Of a DNA stretch of 64,000 bases, positions 28,442-37,530 are shown piece by piece (position 1 is the stretch's first letter; the number at the start of each line of letters is the position of its first letter). Origin of the DNA: Methylobacter sp. BlB1. Lineage in GTDB: Bacteria; Pseudomonadota; Gammaproteobacteria; Methylococcales; Methylomonadaceae. The notes below the pieces were generated by a model. It was not told the DNA's origin, searched no databases, and worked only from the letters and a program-made list of their open reading frames with translations. The translations under genes were made by a program, and so were the position numbers. The DNA is taken from positions 1-64,000 of the forward strand of contig NZ_JADMKV010000007.1 of assembly GCF_015476545.1 (NCBI RefSeq), read 5' to 3'.

Positions 28442-29542
28442 TTACAGTCTCATCGGCATGACGATGAATTTGTACGACGTATCGTTGGGCTCATCGATGA
28501 AGCAGGTGCTGGCATTGCTGGCGATGGTCAGTACCGCCAATTCGGAGTCCAGATTTGAAACGGCGTCCAGTAAATATTGGGCATTGAAAGCGATCGACAA
28601 AGGTTCGCCCGTGTATTCAATAAAAAGCTCTTCCTCGGCTTCATCATGCTCGGGATTGTGTGTGCTGATTCTTAAACTGTCCGGCACAATGTCAAGCGTG
28701 ACGCCTTTGAATTTTTCATTCGACAGAATCGCAACGCGGGTCAAGGCTTCTTTTAATGACTGCTTCTGGATATGGATCTGGTTAAAAAACGACTGCTGGA
28801 AAACCTTGCTGAAATCGGGGTACTTTGAATCGACCAATTTGGCTGAAAATACCAGATTCTTGATAAAGATGCGGATATTGTTGCCGGAAAATTCGACTCT
28901 CAACTCGGCATCAGGATCATCGAGCAACCGGACTAGTTCCAGAACGCCTTTTCTGGGCAGAATAATCCGCGCTTCATAGCCGGTTGCCTGATCCAGTTGA
29001 TCTTCATAAATGGACAAACGATGGCCGTCGGAAGCGACCAGCTTCAATTTGCTGTTAGAAATATGCAGCAGCAGGCCGTTCAGGTAATAACGGACATCCT
29101 GATTAGCCATGCAGAAGGTCGTTTTCTCCAGCGCTCTTTTAAATTTGCCGGCATTAATAAAAAACTGGTGCTCAAACTCTGATTCAGCAAATTCTGGATA
29201 GTTGTCGGCCGGCAGACAGCTCAAGGAAAAGCGGCTGCGGTTAGACAGAATTTTGACTTTATCGTCTTCCTGCTCAAACTTGATCTCAGCACCGCTCGGC
29301 AATAACCGGCAGATATCCAGGAACTTTCTGGCCGGAACCGTGATGGCGCCGGATGTTGCCGTGCCGATCTCGATTTTGGCCACAATCTGAATTTCAAGAT
29401 CGGTACCGGTCAAGATCAGCCGATTATCTTCAATGACCAGCAAGACGTTCGAAAGAATCGGCATGGTTTGCCTTTTCTCGATGACGCTGACTATCTGCTG
29501 CAGGGGCGTTAAAAGTGCTTCTCTATTTATAATAAAGTTCAT
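28442..29542 (-). CDS. dnaN: DNA polymerase III beta subunit (sliding clamp)
   Basis: This 366-residue clamp has three repeated domains. The start MNFIINREALLTPLQQIVSVIEKRQ, the middle LPRKGVLELVRLL, and the C terminus YKFIVMPMRL are typical. It encircles DNA and tethers polymerase III and repair proteins. The 182-base dnaA-dnaN spacer carries DnaA boxes and probably its promoter. Confidence 0.98.
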   Translation of the reverse strand: MNFIINREALLTPLQQIVSVIEKRQTMPILSNVLLVIEDNRLILTGTDLEIQIVAKIEIGTATSGAITVPARKFLDICRLLPSGAEIKFEQEDDKVKILSNRSRFSLSCLPADNYPEFAESEFEHQFFINAGKFKRALEKTTFCMANQDVRYYLNGLLLHISNSKLKLVASDGHRLSIYEDQLDQATGYEARIILPRKGVLELVRLLDDPDAELRVEFSGNNIRIFIKNLVFSAKLVDSKYPDFSKVFQQSFFNQIHIQKQSLKEALTRVAILSNEKFKGVTLDIVPDSLRISTHNPEHDEAEEELFIEYTGEPLSIAFNAQYLLDAVSNLDSELAVLTIASNASTCFIDEPNDTSYKFIVMPMRL

Positions 29543-29724
29543 ATAAAGAATTTTCTTGTTGTTACTAGCCGGTATAACACTGTTGAAAACTCGTATTTTA
29601 CCTTAAAAATCAATGAGCTAGATTGTTAAAAACAATGTGGTTAAAGTTGTAACTGCATGTGTTCTGGCTGTAGCTAAATCGGGCCTGTTAATAACGGCTT
29701 TTTTTATCCACAACTTTTTCACGC
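29543..29724. promoter_or_regulatory. dnaA-dnaN spacer with DnaA boxes
   Basis: TTATCCACA at 29704-29712 is a perfect DnaA box, and TGTGGTTAA at 29636-29644 is a one-mismatch box in the opposite orientation. The 29581-29640 stretch is A+T-rich. It may regulate dnaN or act as a minor origin element as in bacteria whose origin lies between dnaA and dnaN. It has fewer boxes than the 39 kb region. Confidence 0.55.
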
Positions 29725-31041
29725 TTAATGCGATAAAGTTCTCAACAGGTTCGAATAGTCTTCAGCAACCTTGCTGTCGGCTTCCTTGAGTTCGCTGATG
29801 CGCTTGCAGGCATTCATGACGGTTGTATGGTCGCGGCCGCCGAACGCCTCGCCGATCTCGGGAAAACTGTGCGAGGTCAATTCCCGAGCCAGGCACATGG
29901 CCATTTGCCGCGGCCGGGTAATGGATTGCCGCCTGTTTTTGGACGACAGATCGGCTACGCGGATTTTGAAGTATTCGGCGACGGTCTTTTGGATATTGTC
30001 TATGTTGACCAGCTTGTCCTGCAGAGAGATCAGGTCATGCAGCGCCTCTTTGGTGAATTCGGTCGTAATCTCGCGGCCCGTGAATTGAGCATTGGCGATC
30101 ACACGCCTTAACGCGCCTTCCAGGTCACGTACATTGGACGGAATTCTTTTCGCGATAAAAAATGCGACTTCCTGGGGCAGATCCACATTCGCCAGATGGG
30201 CTTTCTTCATGAGGATAGCGGCGCGCGTTTCCATGTCCGGCGGTTCGATCGAAACAGGCAGTCCCCAGCCGAACCGCGATTTCAAGCGGTCTTCGAGTCC
30301 GATAATCTCTTTCGGATATTTATCGCAGGTCAGCACGACCTGATGTTTCTTTTCCAGCAAGGTATTGAAGGTGTGGAAAAACTCTTCCTGCGAGCGTTCC
30401 TTGCCGGCGAAGAATTGAATATCGTCGATCAGCAGCACGTCAACGCCGCGGTAATATTCTTTAAAGGTATTGATGGAATTCTGCTGCAGCGCCTTGACCA
30501 TGTCCTGCACGAATTTTTCCGAATGCAGATAAACAATCGTGGCCGACGGATTTTTTTGCAAAACGGCATTGCCGATCGCATGCATCATATGGGTCTTGCC
30601 CAACCCCGAACTGCCGTAAATCAGCAACGGGTTATAAGCCTTGCCGATGTTTTCGGAGACCTGGATCGATGCGGCCTTGGCCAACTGATTGGATTTGCCT
30701 TCGACAAAATTATCAAACGTAAACGCTTTATTAAGAAAGTTGGGGCTGGCTTTTTTAGTCTCGGCCGGTTTGGCAATCGTGGCGGCGGCAGGTGCGGCCG
30801 ATTTTTTGGAACCGATTTCAAGAATCAGGTTTAAGGCCCCGTTGGAAAACTCATGGATGGTTTCTTCAATTTTGGCAAAATGATGCTGCTTGACCCAATC
30901 CAGCACGAACCGGTTAGGCGCCAGCAGTTTGATGTGTCCGTCGCTTTCTATGGCCTGAAGCGGTCGTATCCATGTACTGAAATCGGAGCTGGAGATTTCA
31001 TTTTCAAGTTTAGAAAGGCAGTTATTCCAAATTGAGCTCAT
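29725..31041 (-). CDS. dnaA: chromosomal replication initiator DnaA
   Basis: A 438-residue initiator. Domain I is at the N terminus ([20 protein letters not shown]), with a linker (about 75-105). The AAA+ domain has Walker [10 protein letters not shown] and Walker [11 protein letters not shown], and the C-terminal signature [20 protein letters not shown] binds DnaA boxes. It is the first gene of the minus-strand dnaA-dnaN-recF-gyrB block and diverges from rpmH across 169 bases. Confidence 0.98.
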   Translation of the reverse strand: MSSIWNNCLSKLENEISSSDFSTWIRPLQAIESDGHIKLLAPNRFVLDWVKQHHFAKIEETIHEFSNGALNLILEIGSKKSAAPAAATIAKPAETKKASPNFLNKAFTFDNFVEGKSNQLAKAASIQVSENIGKAYNPLLIYGSSGLGKTHMMHAIGNAVLQKNPSATIVYLHSEKFVQDMVKALQQNSINTFKEYYRGVDVLLIDDIQFFAGKERSQEEFFHTFNTLLEKKHQVVLTCDKYPKEIIGLEDRLKSRFGWGLPVSIEPPDMETRAAILMKKAHLANVDLPQEVAFFIAKRIPSNVRDLEGALRRVIANAQFTGREITTEFTKEALHDLISLQDKLVNIDNIQKTVAEYFKIRVADLSSKNRRQSITRPRQMAMCLARELTSHSFPEIGEAFGGRDHTTVMNACKRISELKEADSKVAEDYSNLLRTLSH

Positions 31042-31126
31042 TGAAGTATATAAAGTATTGATTTTTAAATGTAAGGAATTTTTGCTTGGTCGCCACTATA
31101 CAGCAATAAAACAATGCACTACAGAA

Positions 31127-31155
31127 TTGACAGGCTAGAACCTTTATTTTATCAT
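31127..31155 (+). promoter_or_regulatory. sigma70-type promoter of rpmH
   Basis: TTGACA (31127-31132), a 17-base spacer and TATCAT (31150-31155) form a strong promoter 55 bases upstream of the rpmH start. It would drive the rpmH-rnpA-yidD-yidC genes. Confidence 0.7.
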
Positions 31156-31210
31156 CCACCGTCTTTTTTATCCGTTTTTGTTAACATTTATCTGATCAGG
31201 TCTTAAGCCA

Positions 31211-31345
31211 ATGAAAAGAACATACCAACCCAGTAAAATCAAACGCGCCAGAACGCACGGTTTCCGCGCAAGAATGGCTACACGCAATGGCCGTAAGGTT
31301 TTGAACGCACGCAGAGCAAAAGGTCGCGCCAGATTAACGGTGTAA
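31211..31345 (+). CDS. rpmH: 50S ribosomal protein L34
   Basis: A 44-residue very basic protein beginning [20 protein letters not shown] and ending KGRARLTV, which is L34. It is a structural protein of the large ribosomal subunit. It is the first gene of the conserved rpmH-rnpA-yidD-yidC-mnmE cluster and diverges from dnaA, as in many gammaproteobacteria. Confidence 0.97.
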   Translation: MKRTYQPSKIKRARTHGFRARMATRNGRKVLNARRAKGRARLTV

Positions 31346-31356
31346 TTGACCGGTGC

Positions 31357-31725
31357 GTGACTGAGAAAGTTTTCAGTTTTCCCCCACAGTTACGGTTAAA
31401 GAAACCGGCTGAATTTAAAAAGGTTTTTGCTAAGCCTGTTAAATCAAGCGACCAATATTTCACGCTGTTGGCCATCAGGAATGATCTCGATCATCCGAGG
31501 CTAGGCTTGGCAATTGCCAAAAAAAATATAAAAAAGGCAGTACAACGGAATTTGATTAAACGTATTGTCCGGGAAAGCTATCGGTTAAAGCAACAAAACC
31601 TAGGGAATATAGATATTGTTGTTTTGGCTCGCAGAGAAGCTGCAGATGCTCCGCCGGACTTGTTAAGAAAGTCCTTGGAAAGGCATTGGCTTAAGTTGGT
31701 AACCCGATGCGATTCATACTCATAA
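31357..31725 (+). CDS. rnpA: ribonuclease P protein component
   Basis: A 122-residue basic protein that assists the RNase P RNA in maturing tRNA 5' ends. It carries the family signature [12 protein letters not shown] near residues 65-76 and the N-terminal [12 protein letters not shown]. The start is GTG, 11 bases after rpmH. Its 3' end overlaps yidD by 19 bases. Confidence 0.95.
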   Translation: MTEKVFSFPPQLRLKKPAEFKKVFAKPVKSSDQYFTLLAIRNDLDHPRLGLAIAKKNIKKAVQRNLIKRIVRESYRLKQQNLGNIDIVVLARREAADAPPDLLRKSLERHWLKLVTRCDSYS

Positions 31726-31943
31726 CACTCATAAAGTTTTACAAGTACTTTATTAGCCCCTTGCTTGGCAATAATTGTCGCTTCTATCCCAGCTGTTCCG
31801 CCTATGCCCTGGAAGCGCTTCAGCTCCATGGCGCCATAACCGGCACCTATCTCACGCTCAGAAGATTATCAAAATGCCACCCTTTTCATGAAGGTGGCAT
31901 TGATCCCGTTCCAGAAAAAATTGGTAATAATAAAAATGGATAA
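31707..31943 (+). CDS. yidD: membrane protein insertion efficiency factor YidD
   Basis: A 78-residue protein with the Cys-containing core [20 protein letters not shown] and the C-terminal [13 protein letters not shown]. It is a peripheral inner-membrane factor that helps YidC-dependent insertion. The reading frame overlaps rnpA (19 bases) and yidC (8 bases), indicating translational coupling. Confidence 0.95.
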   Translation: MRFILITLIKFYKYFISPLLGNNCRFYPSCSAYALEALQLHGAITGTYLTLRRLSKCHPFHEGGIDPVPEKIGNNKNG

Positions 31944-33630
31944 TATTAGATTTATATTGATCGTTGTTTTTGCAATGCTCATCTTTATGCTTTGGCAAGC
32001 CTGGCAAGTGGATTATGGTCCAAAACCCCCCGTCGCAGTAACAGATACGACAAACACTAAGGAAGATCTGCCTTCCGCAGCCGGCACCCCTGCCCCGGCA
32101 GAAACTACGCAGCAGGAAGTCTCGGCCGTACCGGCCGCAACTCTGCCTTCAGGCAAAATCATCAAAGTAAAAACCGACTTGCTGGCCTTGGAAATTGACA
32201 CTCAAGGCGGCACATTGCGCAATCTGGATCTGCTGGCTTATCCGGTAGAAAAAGAAAATACAGTGGTCATCCGCCTGCGCGACATGCTTGGCTTGTCGGC
32301 TTCCGAAAAAAACCTTGCGCCGACACGCTTATTTGACAGCAATCCGGACAAATTATTTGTGGCGCAAAGCGGTTTGATCGCCGATAGCGGTTCAGCAACC
32401 GCGGCTACGCACCATACCATTTTCAATAGTGAGAAAGACAGCTACGTGCTGGAGCCTGGGCAGGACACACTGACAGTACCATTGACCTGGACCGACAACA
32501 ATGGTCTGGTTGTGAGCAAATTATTCACGTTTAAACGCGGCAGTTACCAGATCGGTCTGGAACAGAAAGTACAGAATAACTCTGCACAACCCTGGACTGG
32601 CAGACAGTATAGCCAGTTGATGCGCAAGCCTTATCAGGATGAAAAGAGTAACACCTTTATCAGAACCTATTCAGGCGGCGTACTTTATACCGAGGAAGAA
32701 AAATATCAGAAAGTGGATTTTGATGATATGGCCGAGGAAAATCTGAACGTCAAGGCTAAAGGCGGCTGGACGGCCATGATTCAACACTATTTCGCTGCCG
32801 CTTGGATTCCTCCTGTCGACCAGGAAAACCATTTCTATACTAAAGACTTAAAAGATCAGCACTATGTCATTGGCGCCTATTCAGCCCCTGTCACGGTGGC
32901 CAGCAATGCCAATGCCCAGTTTGCTACGCAATTATTTGCCGGTCCTAAAATTCAGCCGATGATGGAAAACATCGCCAGCGGCCTGGAACTGACTGTTGAT
33001 TATGGCTGGTTGACCATTATCGGCAAACCTATTTATTGGTTGCTGAATCAAATATACAACGTGGCCGGCAACTGGGGATGGGCGATTATCGGCGTGACCT
33101 TGTGTATTAAGCTGCTATTCTTCCCACTGTCGCAGGCCAGCTACCGGTCAATGGCGAAAATGCGCAAAATCCAGCCGCGTCTTAAAGAAATGCAGGAGCG
33201 TTTCGCCGATGACAGGCCACGTTTCAATAAAGAAATGATGGATATGTACAAACGCGAGAAGGTCAACCCTTTAGGCGGCTGTCTGCCGATTCTGATCCAG
33301 ATCCCGGTTTTCATTTCCTTGTACTGGGTACTGGTTGAAACGGTTGAAATCCGTCAGGCGCCTTTCATGTTGTGGATACAGGATTTATCGGCCATGGACC
33401 CTTTCTATGTGCTGCCTGTGCTTATGGGCATTACCATGAAAATCCAGCAAGGTTTGAATCCGCCGCCGATCGACCCTATTCAGGCCAAGATCATGAAAAT
33501 GTTCCCTATCGTGTTCACCATTTTCTTCCTGTTCTTCCCGGCAGGTCTGGTTCTGTACTGGGTAGTCAATAATACCTTGTCTATCCTTCAACAATGGTAT
33601 ATTACTAAGCAGATCAATGAAGCAAAGTAA
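31936..33630 (+). CDS. yidC: membrane protein insertase YidC
   Basis: A 564-residue insertase of the gram-negative type. It has an N-terminal transmembrane helix (about 5-21), a large periplasmic P1 domain (about 60-335), and the conserved membrane core starting [20 protein letters not shown] and running on through [10 protein letters not shown] and [10 protein letters not shown]. The ATG at 31936 overlaps the end of yidD; an upstream in-frame ATG at 31888 would extend the overlap to 56 bases and is rejected. It works with SecYEG or alone. Confidence 0.97.
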   Translation: MDNIRFILIVVFAMLIFMLWQAWQVDYGPKPPVAVTDTTNTKEDLPSAAGTPAPAETTQQEVSAVPAATLPSGKIIKVKTDLLALEIDTQGGTLRNLDLLAYPVEKENTVVIRLRDMLGLSASEKNLAPTRLFDSNPDKLFVAQSGLIADSGSATAATHHTIFNSEKDSYVLEPGQDTLTVPLTWTDNNGLVVSKLFTFKRGSYQIGLEQKVQNNSAQPWTGRQYSQLMRKPYQDEKSNTFIRTYSGGVLYTEEEKYQKVDFDDMAEENLNVKAKGGWTAMIQHYFAAAWIPPVDQENHFYTKDLKDQHYVIGAYSAPVTVASNANAQFATQLFAGPKIQPMMENIASGLELTVDYGWLTIIGKPIYWLLNQIYNVAGNWGWAIIGVTLCIKLLFFPLSQASYRSMAKMRKIQPRLKEMQERFADDRPRFNKEMMDMYKREKVNPLGGCLPILIQIPVFISLYWVLVETVEIRQAPFMLWIQDLSAMDPFYVLPVLMGITMKIQQGLNPPPIDPIQAKIMKMFPIVFTIFFLFFPAGLVLYWVVNNTLSILQQWYITKQINEAK

Positions 33631-33639
33631 CGTGTATTA

Positions 33640-34989
33640 GTGGACATCGAAAATTTTGATACCATTGCAGCGATTGCAACACCGCCAGGGAATGGCGGTG
33701 TCGGTATTATCCGCATCTCAGGCTCTGACGTTCCGGCCATAGCCAAACAACTTCTCACCAAACCGCTGCAGCCCAGGTTTGCGCTCTTTTCTTCTTTTCT
33801 CGGTGAAGACGGTTCGGCGATCGATTCCGGCATCGCACTCTATTTTCCTGCTCCCCACTCCTATACCGGTGAAGACGTGCTTGAACTTCAGGGGCACGGC
33901 GGCTCTGTGGTGCTGGATATGCTCTTGCGGCGCGTCTTATCGCTGGGCGTTCGATTAGCCAACCCCGGCGAATTTACCGAGCGCGCCTTCCTGAATAACA
34001 AACTCGATCTGGCGCAGGCTGAAGCTGTCGCCGATTTGATTGAGAGCAGCACCGAACAATCCGTGCGCTCCGCGCAGAAATCCATGCAGGGTGTTTTTTC
34101 GGAACAGATCAATGCGTTGGTTGACGAGCTGACAGAACTGCGAACCTATGTCGAGGCCGCTATCGACTTTGTCGATGAAGAAATCGATTTTCTAAGCGAT
34201 GGCGTCGTGGAAAACCGCATCGTTCATTTATTGGAGCGCATCGAACAGATTCAGGCCACCGCGCAGCAAGGCCGCCTGTTACGCGACGGCATGACAGTCG
34301 TGCTGGCTGGCAAACCCAATGCCGGCAAATCCAGCCTGCTCAATGCCCTGGCCGGGCACGATGCGGCCATTGTCACCGATATTGCCGGCACTACGCGCGA
34401 TGTCTTGAGAGAGCGCATACAACTCGATGGCATGCCCTTGCATGTAATCGATACGGCCGGTCTGAGAGAAAGCGAAAACGTTGTAGAAAAGGAAGGCATC
34501 CGCCGGGCCCAGGAGGAAATCAAGCAGGCCGACAGAATCTTGTTATTGCTGGACAGTCGCGAAAGCGAGGATGAACAGCAATTGCTGTCTTATTTGCCGG
34601 ACAATGTCAGCATCACCAAAATTTACAACAAAATAGATTTAATCGGCCGGGAGCCTGAAATATGGCAGACAGCGGCAAGCTGTGAAATTCACCTATCCGT
34701 TAAAACCGGCGCCGGCATGGAATTGCTCAGGCAACACCTGAAGCAATGCATGGGCTACCATGAACAAACCGACAATGTATTTATTGCCCGAAGACGCCAT
34801 ATCGAAGCTTTGAGAAAAGGCCATGAATTTGTTCTGAGTGCTTTGCACCAACTCCAGGACAGCCAGGCCGGCGAACTGGTCGCGGAAGATTTAAGACAGG
34901 CCCAGAACAGTCTGGCGGAAATTACCGGCAAATTTACGTCGGATGATTTATTAGGAAAGATATTTTCCAGTTTCTGTATCGGAAAATAA
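33640..34989 (+). CDS. mnmE: tRNA modification GTPase MnmE (TrmE)
   Basis: A 449-residue GTPase that, with MnmG, modifies U34 of certain tRNAs. The N-terminal formyl-THF binding domain begins DTIAAIATPPGNGGVGIIRI, the helical domain follows, and the G domain has GKPNAGKSSLLNAL and DTAGLRES. The catalytic C-terminal FCIGK is intact. It starts with GTG, 9 bases after yidC. mnmG is not adjacent. Confidence 0.97.
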   Translation: MDIENFDTIAAIATPPGNGGVGIIRISGSDVPAIAKQLLTKPLQPRFALFSSFLGEDGSAIDSGIALYFPAPHSYTGEDVLELQGHGGSVVLDMLLRRVLSLGVRLANPGEFTERAFLNNKLDLAQAEAVADLIESSTEQSVRSAQKSMQGVFSEQINALVDELTELRTYVEAAIDFVDEEIDFLSDGVVENRIVHLLERIEQIQATAQQGRLLRDGMTVVLAGKPNAGKSSLLNALAGHDAAIVTDIAGTTRDVLRERIQLDGMPLHVIDTAGLRESENVVEKEGIRRAQEEIKQADRILLLLDSRESEDEQQLLSYLPDNVSITKIYNKIDLIGREPEIWQTAASCEIHLSVKTGAGMELLRQHLKQCMGYHEQTDNVFIARRRHIEALRKGHEFVLSALHQLQDSQAGELVAEDLRQAQNSLAEITGKFTSDDLLGKIFSSFCIGK

Positions 34990-35037
34990 CCAGAAATTAT
35001 TGAGAAATTAAAAGGAAGAGCTTCGGGGAAAAGGAGC

Positions 35038-35075
35038 AGCTATACCAGAACGCCAAGAGCTTTTCTGGTATAGCT
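35038..35075. terminator. hairpin between mnmE and a convergent gene
   Basis: A perfect 13-base stem (AGCTATACCAGAA at 35038-35050, complement at 35063-35075) has a 12-base loop. It sits between mnmE and the convergent small secreted protein gene and likely ends both transcripts. Confidence 0.6.
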
Positions 35076-35083
35076 TGGTGTTA

Positions 35084-35470
35084 TTAAATCAATCCTTTCA
35101 GATCGTTGAAAGCTTTTTCAGCACTTTGCAATTCTTGCTCTGCTTCTTGTAAAGAGTTGCTTTTAGCATGGTTGCGAGCATTTTTCAGTATGTTGTTCGC
35201 TTTTGAACGTGCTCTGTCTACTTTATCATTAGCATTGATTTCTTTGCTTATATCTAATGCTGCTTTAATCAAGTCAGCAACAGCAGCGCCTTTTTCTCCG
35301 TTTTTGATAGCATCTTGTGCTGCTTTAATTTTATCCACAGTCATATTAATCGCTTCAGCAGGCGCGTACGCGATTCTGCCTTTTTCTGCTTCAGCCATTG
35401 CTGAAGTTGAAACAGCTCCCATTGATGCAGCGATCAATAAAGACAGTAAGACTTTTCTTAAGATTTTCAT
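35084..35470 (-). CDS. small secreted helical protein
   Basis: A 128-residue protein with a signal peptide ending SAMA|E near residue 26. The mature part is highly charged and helical, rich in Ala/Lys/Glu/Asn, with a possible coiled coil through residues 60-125 (AAVADLIKAALDISKEINAN and SLQEAEQELQSAEKAFNDLK). No cysteines are seen in the mature part. No family was recognised. It has its own upstream region of about 400 bases, so it is probably regulated separately. Confidence 0.75.
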   Translation of the reverse strand: MKILRKVLLSLLIAASMGAVSTSAMAEAEKGRIAYAPAEAINMTVDKIKAAQDAIKNGEKGAAVADLIKAALDISKEINANDKVDRARSKANNILKNARNHAKSNSLQEAEQELQSAEKAFNDLKGLI

Positions 35471-35867
35471 ATTGCACTAATTCCACAAGTTGTAGTTATT
35501 TCAAGTTATATTGGCAGTATAACTATCGATTTTCATGGTTAAGAGTTATCTACCGGCGGTAATTCTAACACATTTTGAAGATTTTCAATCGTTAAGGCGA
35601 TTGAAAAAGATTAGATTATGTAGGGAAATTTAGGGAGTTGCTCAATCATAGGGATAATTAAACCTGATCTGATAGGATATTAGCGGGGTTTAGCTATCAT
35701 TTCTTGAAAACCGACAAAGCTTCTTTCAACAACTGTTTTGAGGCTTGTATATGATTTTTACCAGCTCTAACGCGCCCATTTCAGACCCAAGAGGAGACTA
35801 CCAACAGTAGGCGCTCTAGGCGAAGTCACCCCCATAAGCTTGCATAAGTCCTGATGGTATAAATTTG
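35471..35867. other. intergenic region, promoter side of the secreted protein
   Basis: About 400 bases, A+T-rich, with no convincing gene. A hairpin, TTTTCAATCG (35582-35591) with CGATTGAAAA (35598-35607), is present. The first 100 bases upstream of the secreted-protein gene would contain its promoter. Nothing else is recognised. Confidence 0.5.
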
Positions 35868-36059
35868 CTACTCATCATCCCTTTTAATACCGAGGCAGAT
35901 TTCTCCGTTTTCGTCGACAGACATTAAAAATAAAATAGGCGCGCAACAAACCGGACAATCTTCATAATATTCCTGTGCGCCGGAAGACGCATCCACAAGC
36001 ATATCAATGGTTTCGCCGCAATAAGGGCAGATCACATCGACTTCTTTCAAGCCGTTCAT
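35868..36059 (-). CDS. CPXCG motif-containing cysteine-rich protein
   Basis: A 63-residue protein with CPYCGE near the N terminus and CPVCCAP in the middle, giving two Cys pairs for a zinc ribbon. This fits the CPXCG family of small bacterial proteins of unknown function. The ATG at 36059 has AAAGG seven bases upstream; an in-frame GTG at 36065 would overlap the SDR stop codon. It is coupled to the upstream SDR gene. Confidence 0.85.
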   Translation of the reverse strand: MNGLKEVDVICPYCGETIDMLVDASSGAQEYYEDCPVCCAPILFLMSVDENGEICLGIKRDDE

Positions 36060-36061
36060 GT

Positions 36062-36892
36062 TCACGCCTTTCGCAGCAGTCCGTCCATCCAGGACATAGG
36101 CAGTATACGTTTGAGAAAACCGAATAAATAAGTCGGGAAAGTCACGTAATAGCGCAGTTTAGGCCGCTTGGCTTCCAGCGCATGAATGACTTTTTCGGCG
36201 ACAGCTTCGGCGGGCAAAGTAAATGGCGCGGCAGGGCCCTCTTTCTGCAGGCGCTCTTCCATGTTTTTATAGATTTCTTTATGGACACTATGCGCTGAAT
36301 CGATATTTTTCTTATACAGCTCGAGCGCGTTTTTTCTGAAATTGCTTACAATCGGGCCGGGCTCTATCAGTGAAACATGAATATTGCTGCCGTGAAGCTC
36401 GAGCCGCAATGTGTCGGCTAGGCCTTCCAGCGCGAATTTGCTGGCATTGTAAGCGCCGCGGTAGGTCATCGCGACGAATCCCAACACCGAGCTGTTATAA
36501 ATAATGCGGCCATGGCCTTGCTGTCGCATGATTGGAATCAGCAGATTAGTCAGCTCATGGGTGCCGAAGAAATTGGTTTCAAACTGGAAACGCAGCACAT
36601 CGCGGCTTAGATCCTCAACAGCGCCGGGTTGGCCGAAAGCGCCATTATTGAATAGGGCGTCGATCCTTCCGTCCGTCAATGCCACAATTTGCCGGACCGC
36701 CTGACGGATACTGTCACTGTCAGCCAGATCCAGCTGCACGGCGGTAAATCCTTCCTGGCTTAATCTGGCGACATCTTCGGGCTTTCTTGCCGAAGCGATG
36801 ACGTTGTGGCCGCGCTTTCTTAATTCGACGGCCGTGACATAACCGATGCCGCTGGAGCAGCCCGTGATCAATATGGTTTTCGATGGATTCAT
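36062..36892 (-). CDS. short-chain dehydrogenase/reductase
   Basis: A 276-residue classical SDR. The nucleotide-binding TGCSSGIG lies at residues 10-17, NNGAFG replaces the usual NNAG, the catalytic Ser is in YNSSVLG, and YNASK holds the catalytic Tyr and Lys (about 150). The basic residue R in ASARK suggests NADP(H). The substrate is unknown. The gene is followed directly by the CPXCG gene and preceded after 7 bases by a DUF4124 gene, so the three may form an operon. Confidence 0.9.
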   Translation of the reverse strand: MNPSKTILITGCSSGIGYVTAVELRKRGHNVIASARKPEDVARLSQEGFTAVQLDLADSDSIRQAVRQIVALTDGRIDALFNNGAFGQPGAVEDLSRDVLRFQFETNFFGTHELTNLLIPIMRQQGHGRIIYNSSVLGFVAMTYRGAYNASKFALEGLADTLRLELHGSNIHVSLIEPGPIVSNFRKNALELYKKNIDSAHSVHKEIYKNMEERLQKEGPAAPFTLPAEAVAEKVIHALEAKRPKLRYYVTFPTYLFGFLKRILPMSWMDGLLRKA

Positions 36893-36899
36893 AGAACGA

Positions 36900-37475
36900 T
36901 TATTGGGTTAATTCCTGCTCGTTATAATAAAAGCTTTTGCCGCTGCTGCAGTTGATCAAGAAGACCAATGCATCCTGGGCGCTTCTTGCATTGAGTTCAG
37001 ACGCTTCGACGCGGCTGCACGCCCCGGTCGCCAGAGCCCGTTCTGCCGCCTGCCTTCTGAAGCGCTCTATATCCGGCAAACGGTTCTGGTGATTCTTAAC
37101 CACAACAGGTAATTGGTCAAACTGATACGGTGGAATTGCATAAGCTGAAAACTTCCCTGGATTATTCTTGATGAGAAACTGATTTTTGGCGCTTTCATCG
37201 GCAGCCGCCTGCTTTAACTGTGCCTGCCTTTGTTTTAGTCTCTCTTGTTCAAGCTTGTCTTGATCAATTTTTTTCTGCTGTTCCAGCTGTTGTTTTTGTT
37301 GCTCATCCAGATCGGTGGAGCCGCCGGTTTTAACATTCAGTTCGATATTCCGTTGCCCTGCTACACATGGCGTTGATTGATAAGCTGTTTTGCCATCAGT
37401 TCCCGTGCATTTGTAAACGCCGGCGGACGCATGGGCGGAAAAAAGAATTCCCATAAAAATCACTGCAAATCGCAT
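36900..37475 (-). CDS. DUF4124 domain secreted protein
   Basis: A 191-residue protein with a signal peptide (ending SAHASA|GVYKC) and an N-terminal DUF4124 motif GVYKCTGTDGKTAYQSTPC. A Gln/Lys-rich coiled-coil region follows (about 55-100), then a C-terminal domain with two Cys (TGACSRVEAS and INCSSGKSF). The ATG at 37475 is chosen because it begins a proper signal peptide and GGGGAG lies just upstream. It is located between the SDR gene and the peptide transporter on the same strand. Confidence 0.85.
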   Translation of the reverse strand: MRFAVIFMGILFSAHASAGVYKCTGTDGKTAYQSTPCVAGQRNIELNVKTGGSTDLDEQQKQQLEQQKKIDQDKLEQERLKQRQAQLKQAAADESAKNQFLIKNNPGKFSAYAIPPYQFDQLPVVVKNHQNRLPDIERFRRQAAERALATGACSRVEASELNARSAQDALVFLINCSSGKSFYYNEQELTQ

Positions 37476-37530
37476 CGCACTCCCCAGTATATTATGTATA
37501 AAAGTAAGATTGAAAAGATTATAGGTGATA

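Noticed and set aside
29741-29760. A tRNA-like GGTTCGAAT motif
   Set aside because: It lies inside the dnaA coding sequence and no cloverleaf surrounds it.
31042-31210. The dnaA-rpmH gap as oriC
   Set aside because: No perfect DnaA box is visible in it; it holds the rpmH promoter.
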